This document shows positions 8,507 to 17,139 of a DNA stretch of 64,000 bases, piece by piece (the stretch's first letter is position 1; the number at the start of each line of letters is the position of its first letter). This stretch comes from Vicinamibacterales bacterium (GTDB lineage: Bacteria > Acidobacteriota > Vicinamibacteria > Vicinamibacterales > 2-12-FULL-66-21): NCBI GenBank assembly GCA_035699745.1, contig DASSPH010000060.1, positions 1-64,000 of the forward strand. Direction: 5' to 3'. A program made the position numbers and the translations under genes. A model generated the notes under the pieces. The model saw only the letters and a program-made list of their open reading frames with translations, was not told the origin of the DNA and did no database searches.

Positions 8507-8911
8507 CGAGGCACAGCCGTAACGACCCAGTCTGTCCAGCTTCCACAGAACGTGTAGTTTTCATACAGATCGTCCGTATCTAACTGCCCCGCTGGGATTT
8601 GCGAGCCGCGTGCTACTCTCCGGTCGTCGTAGTGGCGCGAGGTCGCGCGCGGGTTTCGGAGGTTCTCGTGCTGGTGCGTCTCACACGGAAACTCGCAGAA
8701 TGGATCAGCAGAATGGATCAACGGAATTGATCTGCGGAATCGCGCGGTCGGCGACGTCGTGGATCTCCCCGATCGCGACGCGCTCGGCCTCATCGCCGAA
8801 GGGTGGGCAGGGTCGGTCGAACATGCGACCGCAGCTGGCGATGTGGTGCCGGCAGACGTAGTCCCACCGTCCGACGGTCGTCGCCGCATTCCATCCCCCA
8901 GGGATACCCCT
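8507..8911. other. 405-bp gap with tandem repeats and no certain gene
   Basis: Lies between the Crp/Fnr gene and the response regulator, which are divergent, so it must hold their promoters. It contains a short tandem repeat (8695-8733). Two overlapping frames look weakly coding: an upstream in-frame extension of the response regulator from a GTG at 8759, and a minus-strand 71-codon frame (8705-8920) encoding a Cys-rich stretch (YVCRHHIASCGRMF..RPC). Both have GC-rich third positions because they are codon-aligned on opposite strands, so codon bias cannot separate them, and neither has a clear ribosome-binding site. Confidence 0.4.
8695..8733. repeat. Tandem 13-bp repeat, two exact and one degenerate copy
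   Basis: GCAGAATGGATCA occurs at 8695-8707 and 8708-8720, followed by a degenerate copy with 9 of 13 matches at 8721-8733. The last two units form an inverted repeat GATCAA-CGGAA-TTGATC. It lies in the regulatory gap upstream of two divergent genes, so it could be a regulator binding array. Confidence 0.6.
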
Positions 8912-9631
8912 ATGCCTCACGCGTTTGACATGTCAGGGTTGGCAGATCTGATCGCCGGGCTGGGAAAGCTTGCGGAGCACGCGCGGGAGCACGAGCAGCG
9001 ATTGACGGAGTTGATCAGCGCCGCCGAAGCCGCGGTCCTGAGTCAGATTGCTGTTGCATCCCCGGATCCTGTTGCCGATGGAACAACTGCAGCGAATGCC
9101 GCGGCGGCGGCGGGGATCGCGCCCGCCGGCCCGGTCCTCACGGTCCATGCCCTGTGCGCGGCGGCGCGGGAGCATCGACGGATGCTGCACCAGTTGATCG
9201 CGAAATTCGACGGCAGTACCGAGGGTAACGGAACGCCAGATGCCACGCACCGCGTGCTTGTGGTCGACGACTCCGACGACAGTCGCGAACTCGCGGCGGC
9301 AATTCTCGATGCCTATGGCCTCCGCGTGAGGACAGCCAACAACGGACTCGAGGCCATCATCGCGGCACACTGCACCTCGCCTTCGGCGATTGTGATGGAC
9401 ATCAACATGCCGGTCCTGAACGGCATTGAGGCCGCCCGATTGCTCAAGGCGAGTCCGGTGACACGGACGATCGAAGTGTTCGCGTACACGGCGAATGCCG
9501 GGTTCTACGATGGGCCACTCAGCGAGCTCTTCACCGATGTGCTGACCAAGCCTGTGAGGCCCGACGAGATCGCACACCTGGTCCTTCAAGCGGTCAGCCG
9601 CCGGTCCGGCGATCCGCAGGGCCCAGCCTGA
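8912..9631 (+). CDS. Response regulator with N-terminal helical region
   Basis: A 239-residue protein whose C-terminal half (about 112-232) is a CheY-like receiver: VLVVDDSDDSRELAAAIL for the acidic pocket, the phospho-acceptor Asp in IVMDINMPVLNG, a Thr in FAYTANAG and the Lys in VLTKPVRPDE. The first 110 residues are predicted helices rich in Ala/Glu/His and unlike known output domains. It has no DNA-binding domain, so it probably acts by protein contact. It sits directly upstream of the large CheB/CheR hybrid kinase, its most likely phosphodonor. The ATG at 8912 is preferred, but an in-frame GTG at 8759 cannot be excluded. Confidence 0.78.
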   Translation: MPHAFDMSGLADLIAGLGKLAEHAREHEQRLTELISAAEAAVLSQIAVASPDPVADGTTAANAAAAAGIAPAGPVLTVHALCAAAREHRRMLHQLIAKFDGSTEGNGTPDATHRVLVVDDSDDSRELAAAILDAYGLRVRTANNGLEAIIAAHCTSPSAIVMDINMPVLNGIEAARLLKASPVTRTIEVFAYTANAGFYDGPLSELFTDVLTKPVRPDEIAHLVLQAVSRRSGDPQGPA

Positions 9632-9872
9632 CGCCCCCGGTCCCCGAAGACGACCTTTTCGTCACGGTCTGACCCTGGGCGGCGCTGCCCCGTCGCCGTC
9701 ATCGTGCGTCGCGCCATTCCGTCAGATTTTCACTAACTGTGTGGCCGTCCTACAGATATAGCGGTTGACCGCGTTCGCGCATTTGATGGCCCTCCGTGTC
9801 GGCGAACCTCATGCGGGCATACGGTTTGCTCGCCGGCACTCAGAGACCACACTTTCCCGGGGGGCGTCCGCG

Positions 9873-12800
9873 ATGTCAGATGAGGCGATGCACGGTAGCG
9901 AAGAGATGGTGGGACCGGCGTCCGTAGTGACCGAGACGTCGGGCGGCGCCCCCCGATTCGTCGTCGGGATCGGCGCGTCCGCTGGCGGCCTCGATCCGCT
10001 CGTCCGCTTCTTCGACAACCTGCCGAAAGCGACAGGGATGGCGTTCGTCATCGTTCAGCACCTGTCCCCTGACTTCAAAAGTCTGATGGACGAACTGCTG
10101 GCCCGGCACACGTTGCTGCCGATCCACCTCGTGGAGGACGGCATGCGTGTGGAGGCTGACCACGTCTATCTGATCCCCGCGAAGAAGGAGATGATCATCT
10201 CCGGTGGTCGCCTGCTCCTGAGCGAGCGGGATCGGCAGCAGGAGCTGACGCTGCCGATCGACATGTTCTTCCGATCGCTCGCGCAGGACCGCGGGTCGGA
10301 GGCCGTCGCGATCGTGTTCTCCGGTGGCGGCAGCGACGGCTCGCGCGGTGTGCGCCACGTCCGCGAAGCGGGCGGACTGGTCATCGCGCAGGATCTCGAG
10401 AGCGCGCAATTCGACGGCATGCCCCGATCGACCATTGACACGGGGGTGGTCCACCATACGCTGCCGCCGGAGGACATGCCGCGGGTGCTGCTCGATCATG
10501 CGCGGCAGCATTCCGCGGCCGTGCCGGAGGTTCCCGAGCAGGAGCCGCCGCCGCCGCGCGGCGTCGACGGATTGTATCGGGTCCTCGAAACCGAGTTCGG
10601 CATCGACTTCAATCACTACAAGCCGAGCACGGTCACCAGACGGATCGAGCGGCGGCTGGCGCTCGCGCACTCGCAGAACATCGACGAATACCTGGCGCGT
10701 CTGCGTTCGGAGCGCGACGAACTCGACGCGCTGTACCGGGATCTACTGATCGGTGTGACCCGGTTCTTTCGCGATCCGGACGCGTTCGATCTCCTGGAAC
10801 AGCGGATCCTTCCGGATCTCTTGACGCGAGAGCCCCGCACGACGCCCGTGCGTCTGTGGGTCGCCGGGTGTGCCACCGGCGAAGAAGCCTATTCGCTCGC
10901 CATCGTGCTGCAGGACCTGATGGCCATCCACGGCGAACGGCCGGTCAAGATCTTCGCCACCGACGTGCACCGGGGCTCGCTCGAGCGGGCGGCGATCGCC
11001 GCGTACGAGGAGGACGCCGTCTCGAACGTCTCGCCGGAGCGGCTGTCCCGCTATTTCATTCAGAGCGGCAATACCTACCAGGTGGTGCCCGAGCTGCGCC
11101 AGATGATCGTCTTCGCGCAGCACAACGTCATCAGCGACGCGCCGTTTACGAGGCTCGATCTCGTCACCTGCCGGAACCTGCTCATCTACCTGCAGCCGTC
11201 CGTGCAGCAGCGCATCCTCTCGCTGTTCCACTTCGCACTGACTCAGGGCGGCGTGCTCGTGCTCGGTCCGTCGGAAACCCTCGGACCGGTGGCCGACGGG
11301 TTCGACATCGTCGACAAACACTGGCAGGTGTACCGGAAGGCCGGGGAAGTGCGAACGCCGGTCGATATACGGAAGCGACCGACCATGTCGATGGACAGTC
11401 GCTCGGTTGTGCCCGTTCTGCCGGCCGCCAGGCACTCGCTCGGACAGTTGCTCTCGGTGTACGACGCGCTGCTGGAAGAAACGATGCCGCCGAGCCTGAT
11501 CGTCAGCGATCGCGGCGAGCTGGTGCACGTCCTGGGCGGCGCGGCACGGTTTCTTCGGGTGCGCGACGGGCGGCAGAGTCTCGACGTCCAGGATCTGGTC
11601 GAGGCCGACCTGAAGATGATCCTGGCCGGCGGGATCAAACGCGCCTTGGCAGAGCGCGCCCCCGTCATCTTCAACGGCGTCCGCGCCCATGCCGACGACG
11701 AGATCTATCGCGTCACCATCCGGCCGATTGCGGCGCGTTCGACGAGCATGCGCCACCTCGTCGTCTCGTTCGAATCGTACGAGCCGATGGCTCGGCCCGC
11801 CCCTGCGGCTCCGATTCAAATCGACGTCGAGCACGTCTCACAGCAGCAGCTCGCGGCACTCGAAGCCGAACTCGGGACGACGAAGGAAAGCCTGCAGGCG
11901 GCGATCGAACAGCACGAGGCGGCCAACGAGGAGCTGCAGGCGTCGAACGAAGAGCTGCAGTCCGCGAACGAAGAGCTTCAGAGCACGAACGAGGAGCTCC
12001 AAAGCGTGAACGAGGAGCTCTACACGGTCAACGCCGAGTACCAGAAGAAGATCGCCGAGCTGACCGAGGTGACCAACGACCTCGACAACCTCCTGGCCAG
12101 CACTGAGATCGGAACCATCTTTCTCGACGGCCAGCTGCGCATTCGGAAGTTCACGCCCCAGGTCGCGGAAACGTTCGGCCTGCTCCCGCATGACATCGGC
12201 CGTTCCATCGAGACGTTCGCGCACAAGATGCACTACCCCGACCTGGTGACGGATCTCAGGCGCGTGGTCACGACCGCACGGCCGATCGAGCGCGATCTCT
12301 TCGATCCCCACGGCAAGTCCTTCTTCCTGCGCCTGCTGCCGTACCGGGCGAAGGGCGTCGCCGACGGGGTGGTGCTCACGCTGATCGATGTGAGCGGGCT
12401 CAAGGCCGCCGAGGACGCGCTGTTCCACGAGCGCTACCTGCTGAACAGCCTGCTGCGCAGCGTCCCCGACGCGATCTACTTCAAGGACGTCCGCGGGCGC
12501 TTCATCCGGTTCAACCACGCCATGGCGACCCGTCTCGGCGTCGCCAATCCGGCAGATGCCATCGGCAAGACGGCCTTCGACCTCACCGATCAGCAGACGG
12601 CGATGGCACTGCACCGCGAGGACGAGGCCGTGCTCCGGTCCGGCGACCCCCTGCACTACCGGCTCGAAGCGCGGACGACCGCCGACGGCAGCGAAGCCTG
12701 GGACATGGTCTCACGGCTTCCGCTGGTCGATCGCGACAACGCAATTGTCGGCGTGATTGCCATCTTCCGTGACGTCACGGAACAAGTGCGGGCACGAGTC

Positions 12801-14000
12801 AAGATCGACGAGGAAGTGCGCCGCCGCGACCAGTTCCTGGCGATGCTGTCGCACGAGCTCCGCAACCCGCTCGGGGCAGTCGTCACCGCCACCTCGATGC
12901 TCAAGAGTGCCGCGCCCGAGAGCGGCGTCCAGCAGAAGACGGTCAGCGTGCTGGAGCGGCAGTCGCGTCAGATGGCACGTCTGCTCGACGATCTGCTGGA
13001 GGTGAGCCGCGTCACACAGAACAAGATCGAGCTGCGCCGGCGCGTCGTCGATCTGCGCCTGATCGCGGCGGAAGCGGCCGACGCCGTTCGGCCGCACATG
13101 GAGGACAAAGGCGTGCACTTCACCGTGGATCTCGATCCCGAGCCGGTGTGGGTCCATGGCGACGCCGCCCGTCTGCAACAGATTCAGATGAACTTGCTCA
13201 ACAACTCCGCAAAATACACACCCCGCGGCGGCGACGTCTCGCTGAAGGTGCGACGTGAGATGAGCGGCGCCGTGATCCGGGTGAAGGACAACGGCGTCGG
13301 GATCTCGCGTCAGATGCTCGACTCCATATTCGACCTCTTTGTCCAGGCGCGACACACGCTGGATCGTTCGAACGGCGGACTGGGCGTGGGCCTCACGCTC
13401 GTGCGGGCGCTCGTCGAGATGCACGGTGGGACCGTCGCGGCTCACAGCGATGGCGACGGCACCGGCAGTGAGTTTACCGTGCGGCTGCCGTTGAGCACTC
13501 TGTCCGAGCCCGCACGGCCCCAGGACCCCGTGTCCTCATCGGCCGTCCCGGCAGGGATCACCGTGCTCGTCGTTGAGGACAGTGCCGACAGCCGCGAGAT
13601 GCTCTGCGCCATGTTGACGCAGGAAGGCTTCGCCTGCCATGGTGCGGCGGATGGCTTGGGGGCTCTGCGGCTGATCGACCAGGTGTCCCCGGATGTCGTG
13701 CTCCTCGACGTGGGCCTTCCGGGCATCGACGGGCTCGAAGTCGCCCGGCGCATTCGAGCGAATTCGCGGCATGCCGGTGTCCCTCTCGTCGCGCTCACCG
13801 GATACGGCCAAACCGGCGATCGCGCCGCCACCAGCGAAGCGGGATTCGATCACCACCTGGTCAAACCCGTGCAACCCGAGGAGCTCGTCACGCTGCTGAC
13901 GAGCCTCGTCGCGACAGGCGCCCGCAATCGGACACCCGGCGCGAGCGTCGAAGCAGTGGCGCCGGAGACTGCGGCGTCTCCTGATGCAGGCATCGCGTAG
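9873..14000 (+). CDS. CheB-CheR-PAS-histidine kinase-receiver fusion protein
   Basis: A 1375-residue multidomain signalling protein. In order: CheB methylesterase (about 28-215, with GIGASAGG holding the catalytic Ser), CheR methyltransferase (about 235-490, SAM motif VAGCATGEEAYSLA near 330), a heptad coiled coil of repeated NEELQS units (about 665-730), two PAS domains (about 735-845 and 850-970), HisKA with the phospho-His in SHELRNP (about 993), an HATPase (about 1100-1206, DNGVGIS), and a receiver (about 1229-1345, Asp in LLDVGLPG). No chemotaxis receptors or CheA are nearby, so it probably serves a non-chemotactic sensory role. A TTG at 9765 is in frame but lacks support; ATG 9873 is preferred. 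Confidence 0.93.
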   Translation: MSDEAMHGSEEMVGPASVVTETSGGAPRFVVGIGASAGGLDPLVRFFDNLPKATGMAFVIVQHLSPDFKSLMDELLARHTLLPIHLVEDGMRVEADHVYLIPAKKEMIISGGRLLLSERDRQQELTLPIDMFFRSLAQDRGSEAVAIVFSGGGSDGSRGVRHVREAGGLVIAQDLESAQFDGMPRSTIDTGVVHHTLPPEDMPRVLLDHARQHSAAVPEVPEQEPPPPRGVDGLYRVLETEFGIDFNHYKPSTVTRRIERRLALAHSQNIDEYLARLRSERDELDALYRDLLIGVTRFFRDPDAFDLLEQRILPDLLTREPRTTPVRLWVAGCATGEEAYSLAIVLQDLMAIHGERPVKIFATDVHRGSLERAAIAAYEEDAVSNVSPERLSRYFIQSGNTYQVVPELRQMIVFAQHNVISDAPFTRLDLVTCRNLLIYLQPSVQQRILSLFHFALTQGGVLVLGPSETLGPVADGFDIVDKHWQVYRKAGEVRTPVDIRKRPTMSMDSRSVVPVLPAARHSLGQLLSVYDALLEETMPPSLIVSDRGELVHVLGGAARFLRVRDGRQSLDVQDLVEADLKMILAGGIKRALAERAPVIFNGVRAHADDEIYRVTIRPIAARSTSMRHLVVSFESYEPMARPAPAAPIQIDVEHVSQQQLAALEAELGTTKESLQAAIEQHEAANEELQASNEELQSANEELQSTNEELQSVNEELYTVNAEYQKKIAELTEVTNDLDNLLASTEIGTIFLDGQLRIRKFTPQVAETFGLLPHDIGRSIETFAHKMHYPDLVTDLRRVVTTARPIERDLFDPHGKSFFLRLLPYRAKGVADGVVLTLIDVSGLKAAEDALFHERYLLNSLLRSVPDAIYFKDVRGRFIRFNHAMATRLGVANPADAIGKTAFDLTDQQTAMALHREDEAVLRSGDPLHYRLEARTTADGSEAWDMVSRLPLVDRDNAIVGVIAIFRDVTEQVRARVKIDEEVRRRDQFLAMLSHELRNPLGAVVTATSMLKSAAPESGVQQKTVSVLERQSRQMARLLDDLLEVSRVTQNKIELRRRVVDLRLIAAEAADAVRPHMEDKGVHFTVDLDPEPVWVHGDAARLQQIQMNLLNNSAKYTPRGGDVSLKVRREMSGAVIRVKDNGVGISRQMLDSIFDLFVQARHTLDRSNGGLGVGLTLVRALVEMHGGTVAAHSDGDGTGSEFTVRLPLSTLSEPARPQDPVSSSAVPAGITVLVVEDSADSREMLCAMLTQEGFACHGAADGLGALRLIDQVSPDVVLLDVGLPGIDGLEVARRIRANSRHAGVPLVALTGYGQTGDRAATSEAGFDHHLVKPVQPEELVTLLTSLVATGARNRTPGASVEAVAPETAASPDAGIA

Positions 14001-14072
14001 CACGTCGTCCTCGCGGATGCCCCATGCGCAGGATCGCGCAACCTGCGGCCCGCGGAGGCGTGCCGGACCTGG

Positions 14073-15053
14073 TTACTCTTGTCGTCCTGACGAAGCAGCC
14101 TTCAACGCGCGAGCGATGGCCGCGCCGATACGGGCCGTCTTGTAGTCGACGATCTGCTTGCCGACGTCAGCCGACGCCTTGTCGAATGGAAACCCGCCGC
14201 TACCGCTCGGGTTCCTGGCTCGGTCGCCGGAGGACAAGACCTCGAGAAAGCGCGACGACGGGGATTGGGGGAATCGCTCGTAGCCGGGTCGGACGACGTG
14301 GGGATAGAAGTACAAGGTCCAACTCGTCTCCGCGCCGTCGGCGTGCGTGGTTCGCGGCAGCTCGCTTCCCTGGCCGAGCAGCCGCGCCAGCATCTCGAAG
14401 TTGCGGCCCTTCTCAACCGACAGGATGTGTGCGCTCGGCGCCAGCTTCATGCGCTCCAGCATCTCGCTGTCGATCGTCGCGTACACGATCATCCCGTCGA
14501 TCCGGCGGTTCCCCTCTTCGACAATCTGCACGACAGCTTCGACGTGTCGAGTGCCGAGGTGGCCGACATACAGAAAGGCGCGGCGCAGGCCATTGTCGCG
14601 GAGCGAACGCAGCACGTCCACGTACAGAGCGACGAACGTGCTCTTGCCGATGGTCAGGCTTCCGGGATAGGCGTACGTGCCGTCGCGCGCCCAGTCGCCG
14701 GCCTCGTTCGTGATCCCGATGTTCAACGGCGGGCCAATGATCGTTTCCACTCCGGCGGTACGTAAGTACTGCTGTACGTGGAAGACCTGCGCGGTGGCGT
14801 TCATCGCATCGGTGCCAAGAGGCAGGTGTGAGCTGTGTTCTTCGATGGCACCGATCGGCACGAGCACGATATCGGTGGTCTTGGCCGCCGCTTCGAACTC
14901 CGGAAAGGTCATGTCGAGCATCGTCCGATACCTGACGGTGCCGGGCGGCACGACGTCCTGGGTCAACTGGGCGCGCATCAGAGCTTGCGCGGCTGAATAG
15001 CCAACGAGCAAGGTCGTCGCCAGCACACTCACGGTGACGAGGGCAGGTTTCAT
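14073..15053 (-). CDS. Creatininase-family amidohydrolase-like protein, exported
   Basis: A 326-residue protein with an N-terminal hydrophobic segment (about 5-25) that is either a signal peptide or a membrane anchor. The creatininase core is clear: VPIGAIEEHSSHLPLGTDA (about 66-84) provides the Glu, His and Asp metal ligands, and NIGITNEAGD and YVGHLGTRHVEAV follow. Family members hydrolyse creatinine or cyclic amides and also include mycofactocin and riboflavin-like enzymes, so the substrate is open. Export is unusual for a family that is mostly cytoplasmic. A GATAAT box lies in the leader, about 35 nt upstream. Confidence 0.82.
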   Translation of the reverse strand: MKPALVTVSVLATTLLVGYSAAQALMRAQLTQDVVPPGTVRYRTMLDMTFPEFEAAAKTTDIVLVPIGAIEEHSSHLPLGTDAMNATAQVFHVQQYLRTAGVETIIGPPLNIGITNEAGDWARDGTYAYPGSLTIGKSTFVALYVDVLRSLRDNGLRRAFLYVGHLGTRHVEAVVQIVEEGNRRIDGMIVYATIDSEMLERMKLAPSAHILSVEKGRNFEMLARLLGQGSELPRTTHADGAETSWTLYFYPHVVRPGYERFPQSPSSRFLEVLSSGDRARNPSGSGGFPFDKASADVGKQIVDYKTARIGAAIARALKAASSGRQE

Positions 15054-15157
15054 ATCAAGAGCCGCCTCTCAGGTGACGCAACATTATCATCGTCGAACCG
15101 GGGCCACGCTCCGTGTCAGTGTTCCCATCGAGGCGGCGCGGCGCGCCAGCGGGAGCA

Positions 15158-16930
15158 TCAGCCGTCGAGACGCATGCTGCGCAACAGCGCCGCAAAACGA
15201 GGATCGGACCGAATCGGATCGAAGAACGAATACCCCTTGATCGGCATCATGAACTGATCGCGGCCCTCGACCGCGCGATCGAGCCATTCGAAGGCGCTGT
15301 CGATCTCACCCAGACCGAGATGGATCCACGCCAGGCTCGTCGGCGGCACGTACGACTGTGCCGCCCGTTCGGCCAGCTGGTCGAGCATCGTGCGCGCCTC
15401 GCTGGTGTGCCCCGCAAGGGCAAGACACAGGCCGAGCCATCCCATCATGGATGACGCGCCGCCGGACAGCTCGAGTGCCGTCCGGTAGGCGGCGATTGCT
15501 TCGTCGAACAGCCCCTGATCCCGCAGACAGCCTCCGAGCAAGGCATGCCCCCAATACGCCTGGGGCTCGATATCGAGGATGCCTCGCGCCTCGTCCACGG
15601 CGCGCTGATAGTGGCGTCCCAGCGCCAGCACCACCGTGAGCTGACTGCGGATCGCGACGGACTGCGGGTCCCAGGCGAGCGCCAGCTCGAGCTCCGCCGC
15701 CGCTTCTTCGTGGCGCGCGTGCGGCATGAGGAAGTTGAACGCGTAGCGCTCCCTGACCACCGGCGACGTGGGACTCAACTCCAGGGCGCGAGCCATTTCC
15801 CTCTCGACCTCGGGCCAGTCGTAGGACAGCTTGTGATACAGACCGAGCAGCGCGTGTGTTTCGCCGAGCGAGTTGTCGATTTCCAGGGTCCGGATCGCGT
15901 AGAGGACGCCTGTCGAGAAGGCCTCACGCGGTGGCATGAAACCGAAGTACGCGAGATACCAGTAGAGTTCCGCGAGTCCGTCGTAGGCGAGCGCAAAGCC
16001 GGGATCCAGGGAAACCGCTGCCTCGAGGTGCCGCCGCCCGCGAGCGAATGCGTCAGGAGTGACACGCGCCATCTGGGATCTGCCCCGCAGGTATTCATCG
16101 TACGCGGCCGGGTTGTGCGTGCGTGGCCGTCGGCCCATCGCCCCGGCGTTGTCAGTCGCCCGCATCGTTCCTGCGATGTGCTCGCTGCCGATATTCGCGG
16201 CGATGTCGCGGGCCGCGCAGCTCTGCATCCTGAAGATGTCCGTCAATGCCGCCGCCTGGTACCGCTTGGCGAACACGTGCATCCGGTCGCTCGCGCGCAC
16301 GAGCTGAACGTTCAGCGCAATCCGATCTTCGGCCCGCCGCACGCCGCCTTCGACGACGTACTCGACGCCGAGTTCGCGGGCGATTCGAGTCACGTCCTTG
16401 CGGCTGCCCTTGTAGCGCATCGCGGTCGTCCGCGCGATCACGTTCAACGCGTCCGGCGCCAGGCCCGCGAGCTCGGTGATGATCTCGTCGGTCATCGCAT
16501 CGCTGAAATACTCCTGCGCGGGATCGCCGCTCAGATTGAGGAACGGAAGCACGACGATCCTGGGCGCCGCCGCCGGGGCGCCGCTTGCGGGCAAGCGCTC
16601 GGTAACTGCGGCGATGAAGCGGTAGCCGTGCCTGGGCAGCGTCTCGACGAACCGCGGATGCTCCGCCTGGTCGCCGAGCGCTTCGCGCAGGCGCGCCACC
16701 GACGTATTCAGGTTGTTGTCGAAGTCCACGAAGACGTCTGACGGCCACAGACGGCGCCGCAGTTCCTCGCGCGTGACGACTTCACCGGGCCGCTCCAGAA
16801 GCAGCGCCAGGACTTGAAAGGACTTCTCGCGCAGCCCGATCCGCACTCCCCGCTTGTGAAGCTGCCCGCCGGCGAGGTCCACCTCGAAGTTGCCGAATCG
16901 AACGATCCTGGACACCGTCGATGGCTCCAA
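15158..16930 (-). CDS. Winged-helix protein with TolB-like domain and TPR repeats
   Basis: A 590-residue one-component regulator-like protein. Residues about 10-105 form an OmpR-type winged helix ending in FVETLPRHGYRF. Residues about 124-240 resemble the TolB/FlgO N-terminal domain found in adenylate cyclase-like proteins (VLPFLNLSGDPAQEYFSDAM, VEGGVRRAEDRI). The rest is a run of TPR helices (such as YWGHALLGGCLRDQGLFDEA). There is no membrane helix, so it is probably cytoplasmic. The start is a TTG at 16930; a GTG at 16915 is equally possible. It lies divergent from the lipase-like gene and might control it. Confidence 0.85.
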   Translation of the reverse strand: MEPSTVSRIVRFGNFEVDLAGGQLHKRGVRIGLREKSFQVLALLLERPGEVVTREELRRRLWPSDVFVDFDNNLNTSVARLREALGDQAEHPRFVETLPRHGYRFIAAVTERLPASGAPAAAPRIVVLPFLNLSGDPAQEYFSDAMTDEIITELAGLAPDALNVIARTTAMRYKGSRKDVTRIARELGVEYVVEGGVRRAEDRIALNVQLVRASDRMHVFAKRYQAAALTDIFRMQSCAARDIAANIGSEHIAGTMRATDNAGAMGRRPRTHNPAAYDEYLRGRSQMARVTPDAFARGRRHLEAAVSLDPGFALAYDGLAELYWYLAYFGFMPPREAFSTGVLYAIRTLEIDNSLGETHALLGLYHKLSYDWPEVEREMARALELSPTSPVVRERYAFNFLMPHARHEEAAAELELALAWDPQSVAIRSQLTVVLALGRHYQRAVDEARGILDIEPQAYWGHALLGGCLRDQGLFDEAIAAYRTALELSGGASSMMGWLGLCLALAGHTSEARTMLDQLAERAAQSYVPPTSLAWIHLGLGEIDSAFEWLDRAVEGRDQFMMPIKGYSFFDPIRSDPRFAALLRSMRLDG

Positions 16931-17139
16931 CTGCTCGTCCGGAGGCTAAACGATTGCCATGAAACGATCAATCGCCCGGCAAACTCCATGTACTCAATGG
17001 GATGTGCGGTAGGCAGAATTCAAGGACGAGTCAAGGCGCCGTTCATTTCCTTTTGCGTGTCACACGAGCATCCTGGAGATGGCGCAGCGAGCCGCCCGGT
17101 CCCCGGCGTCGCCCGCCAGCGCTCCCAGTGAGGACTGCC

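Noticed and set aside
9765-9872. TTG at 9765 as the start of the CheB/CheR hybrid
   Set aside because: The extra 36 residues match no part of the family and have no ribosome-binding site; the family begins after ATG 9873.
11890-12030. Repetitive DNA (NEELQS-type units) in the hybrid kinase gene
   Set aside because: It is a coding coiled-coil repeat typical of CheB/CheR fusions, not a separate repeat element.
17002-17139. Upstream extension of the lipase-like gene
   Set aside because: The signal peptide begins at ATG 17140, which has GAGGA upstream; the extension is Arg-rich and unlike a secreted protein start.
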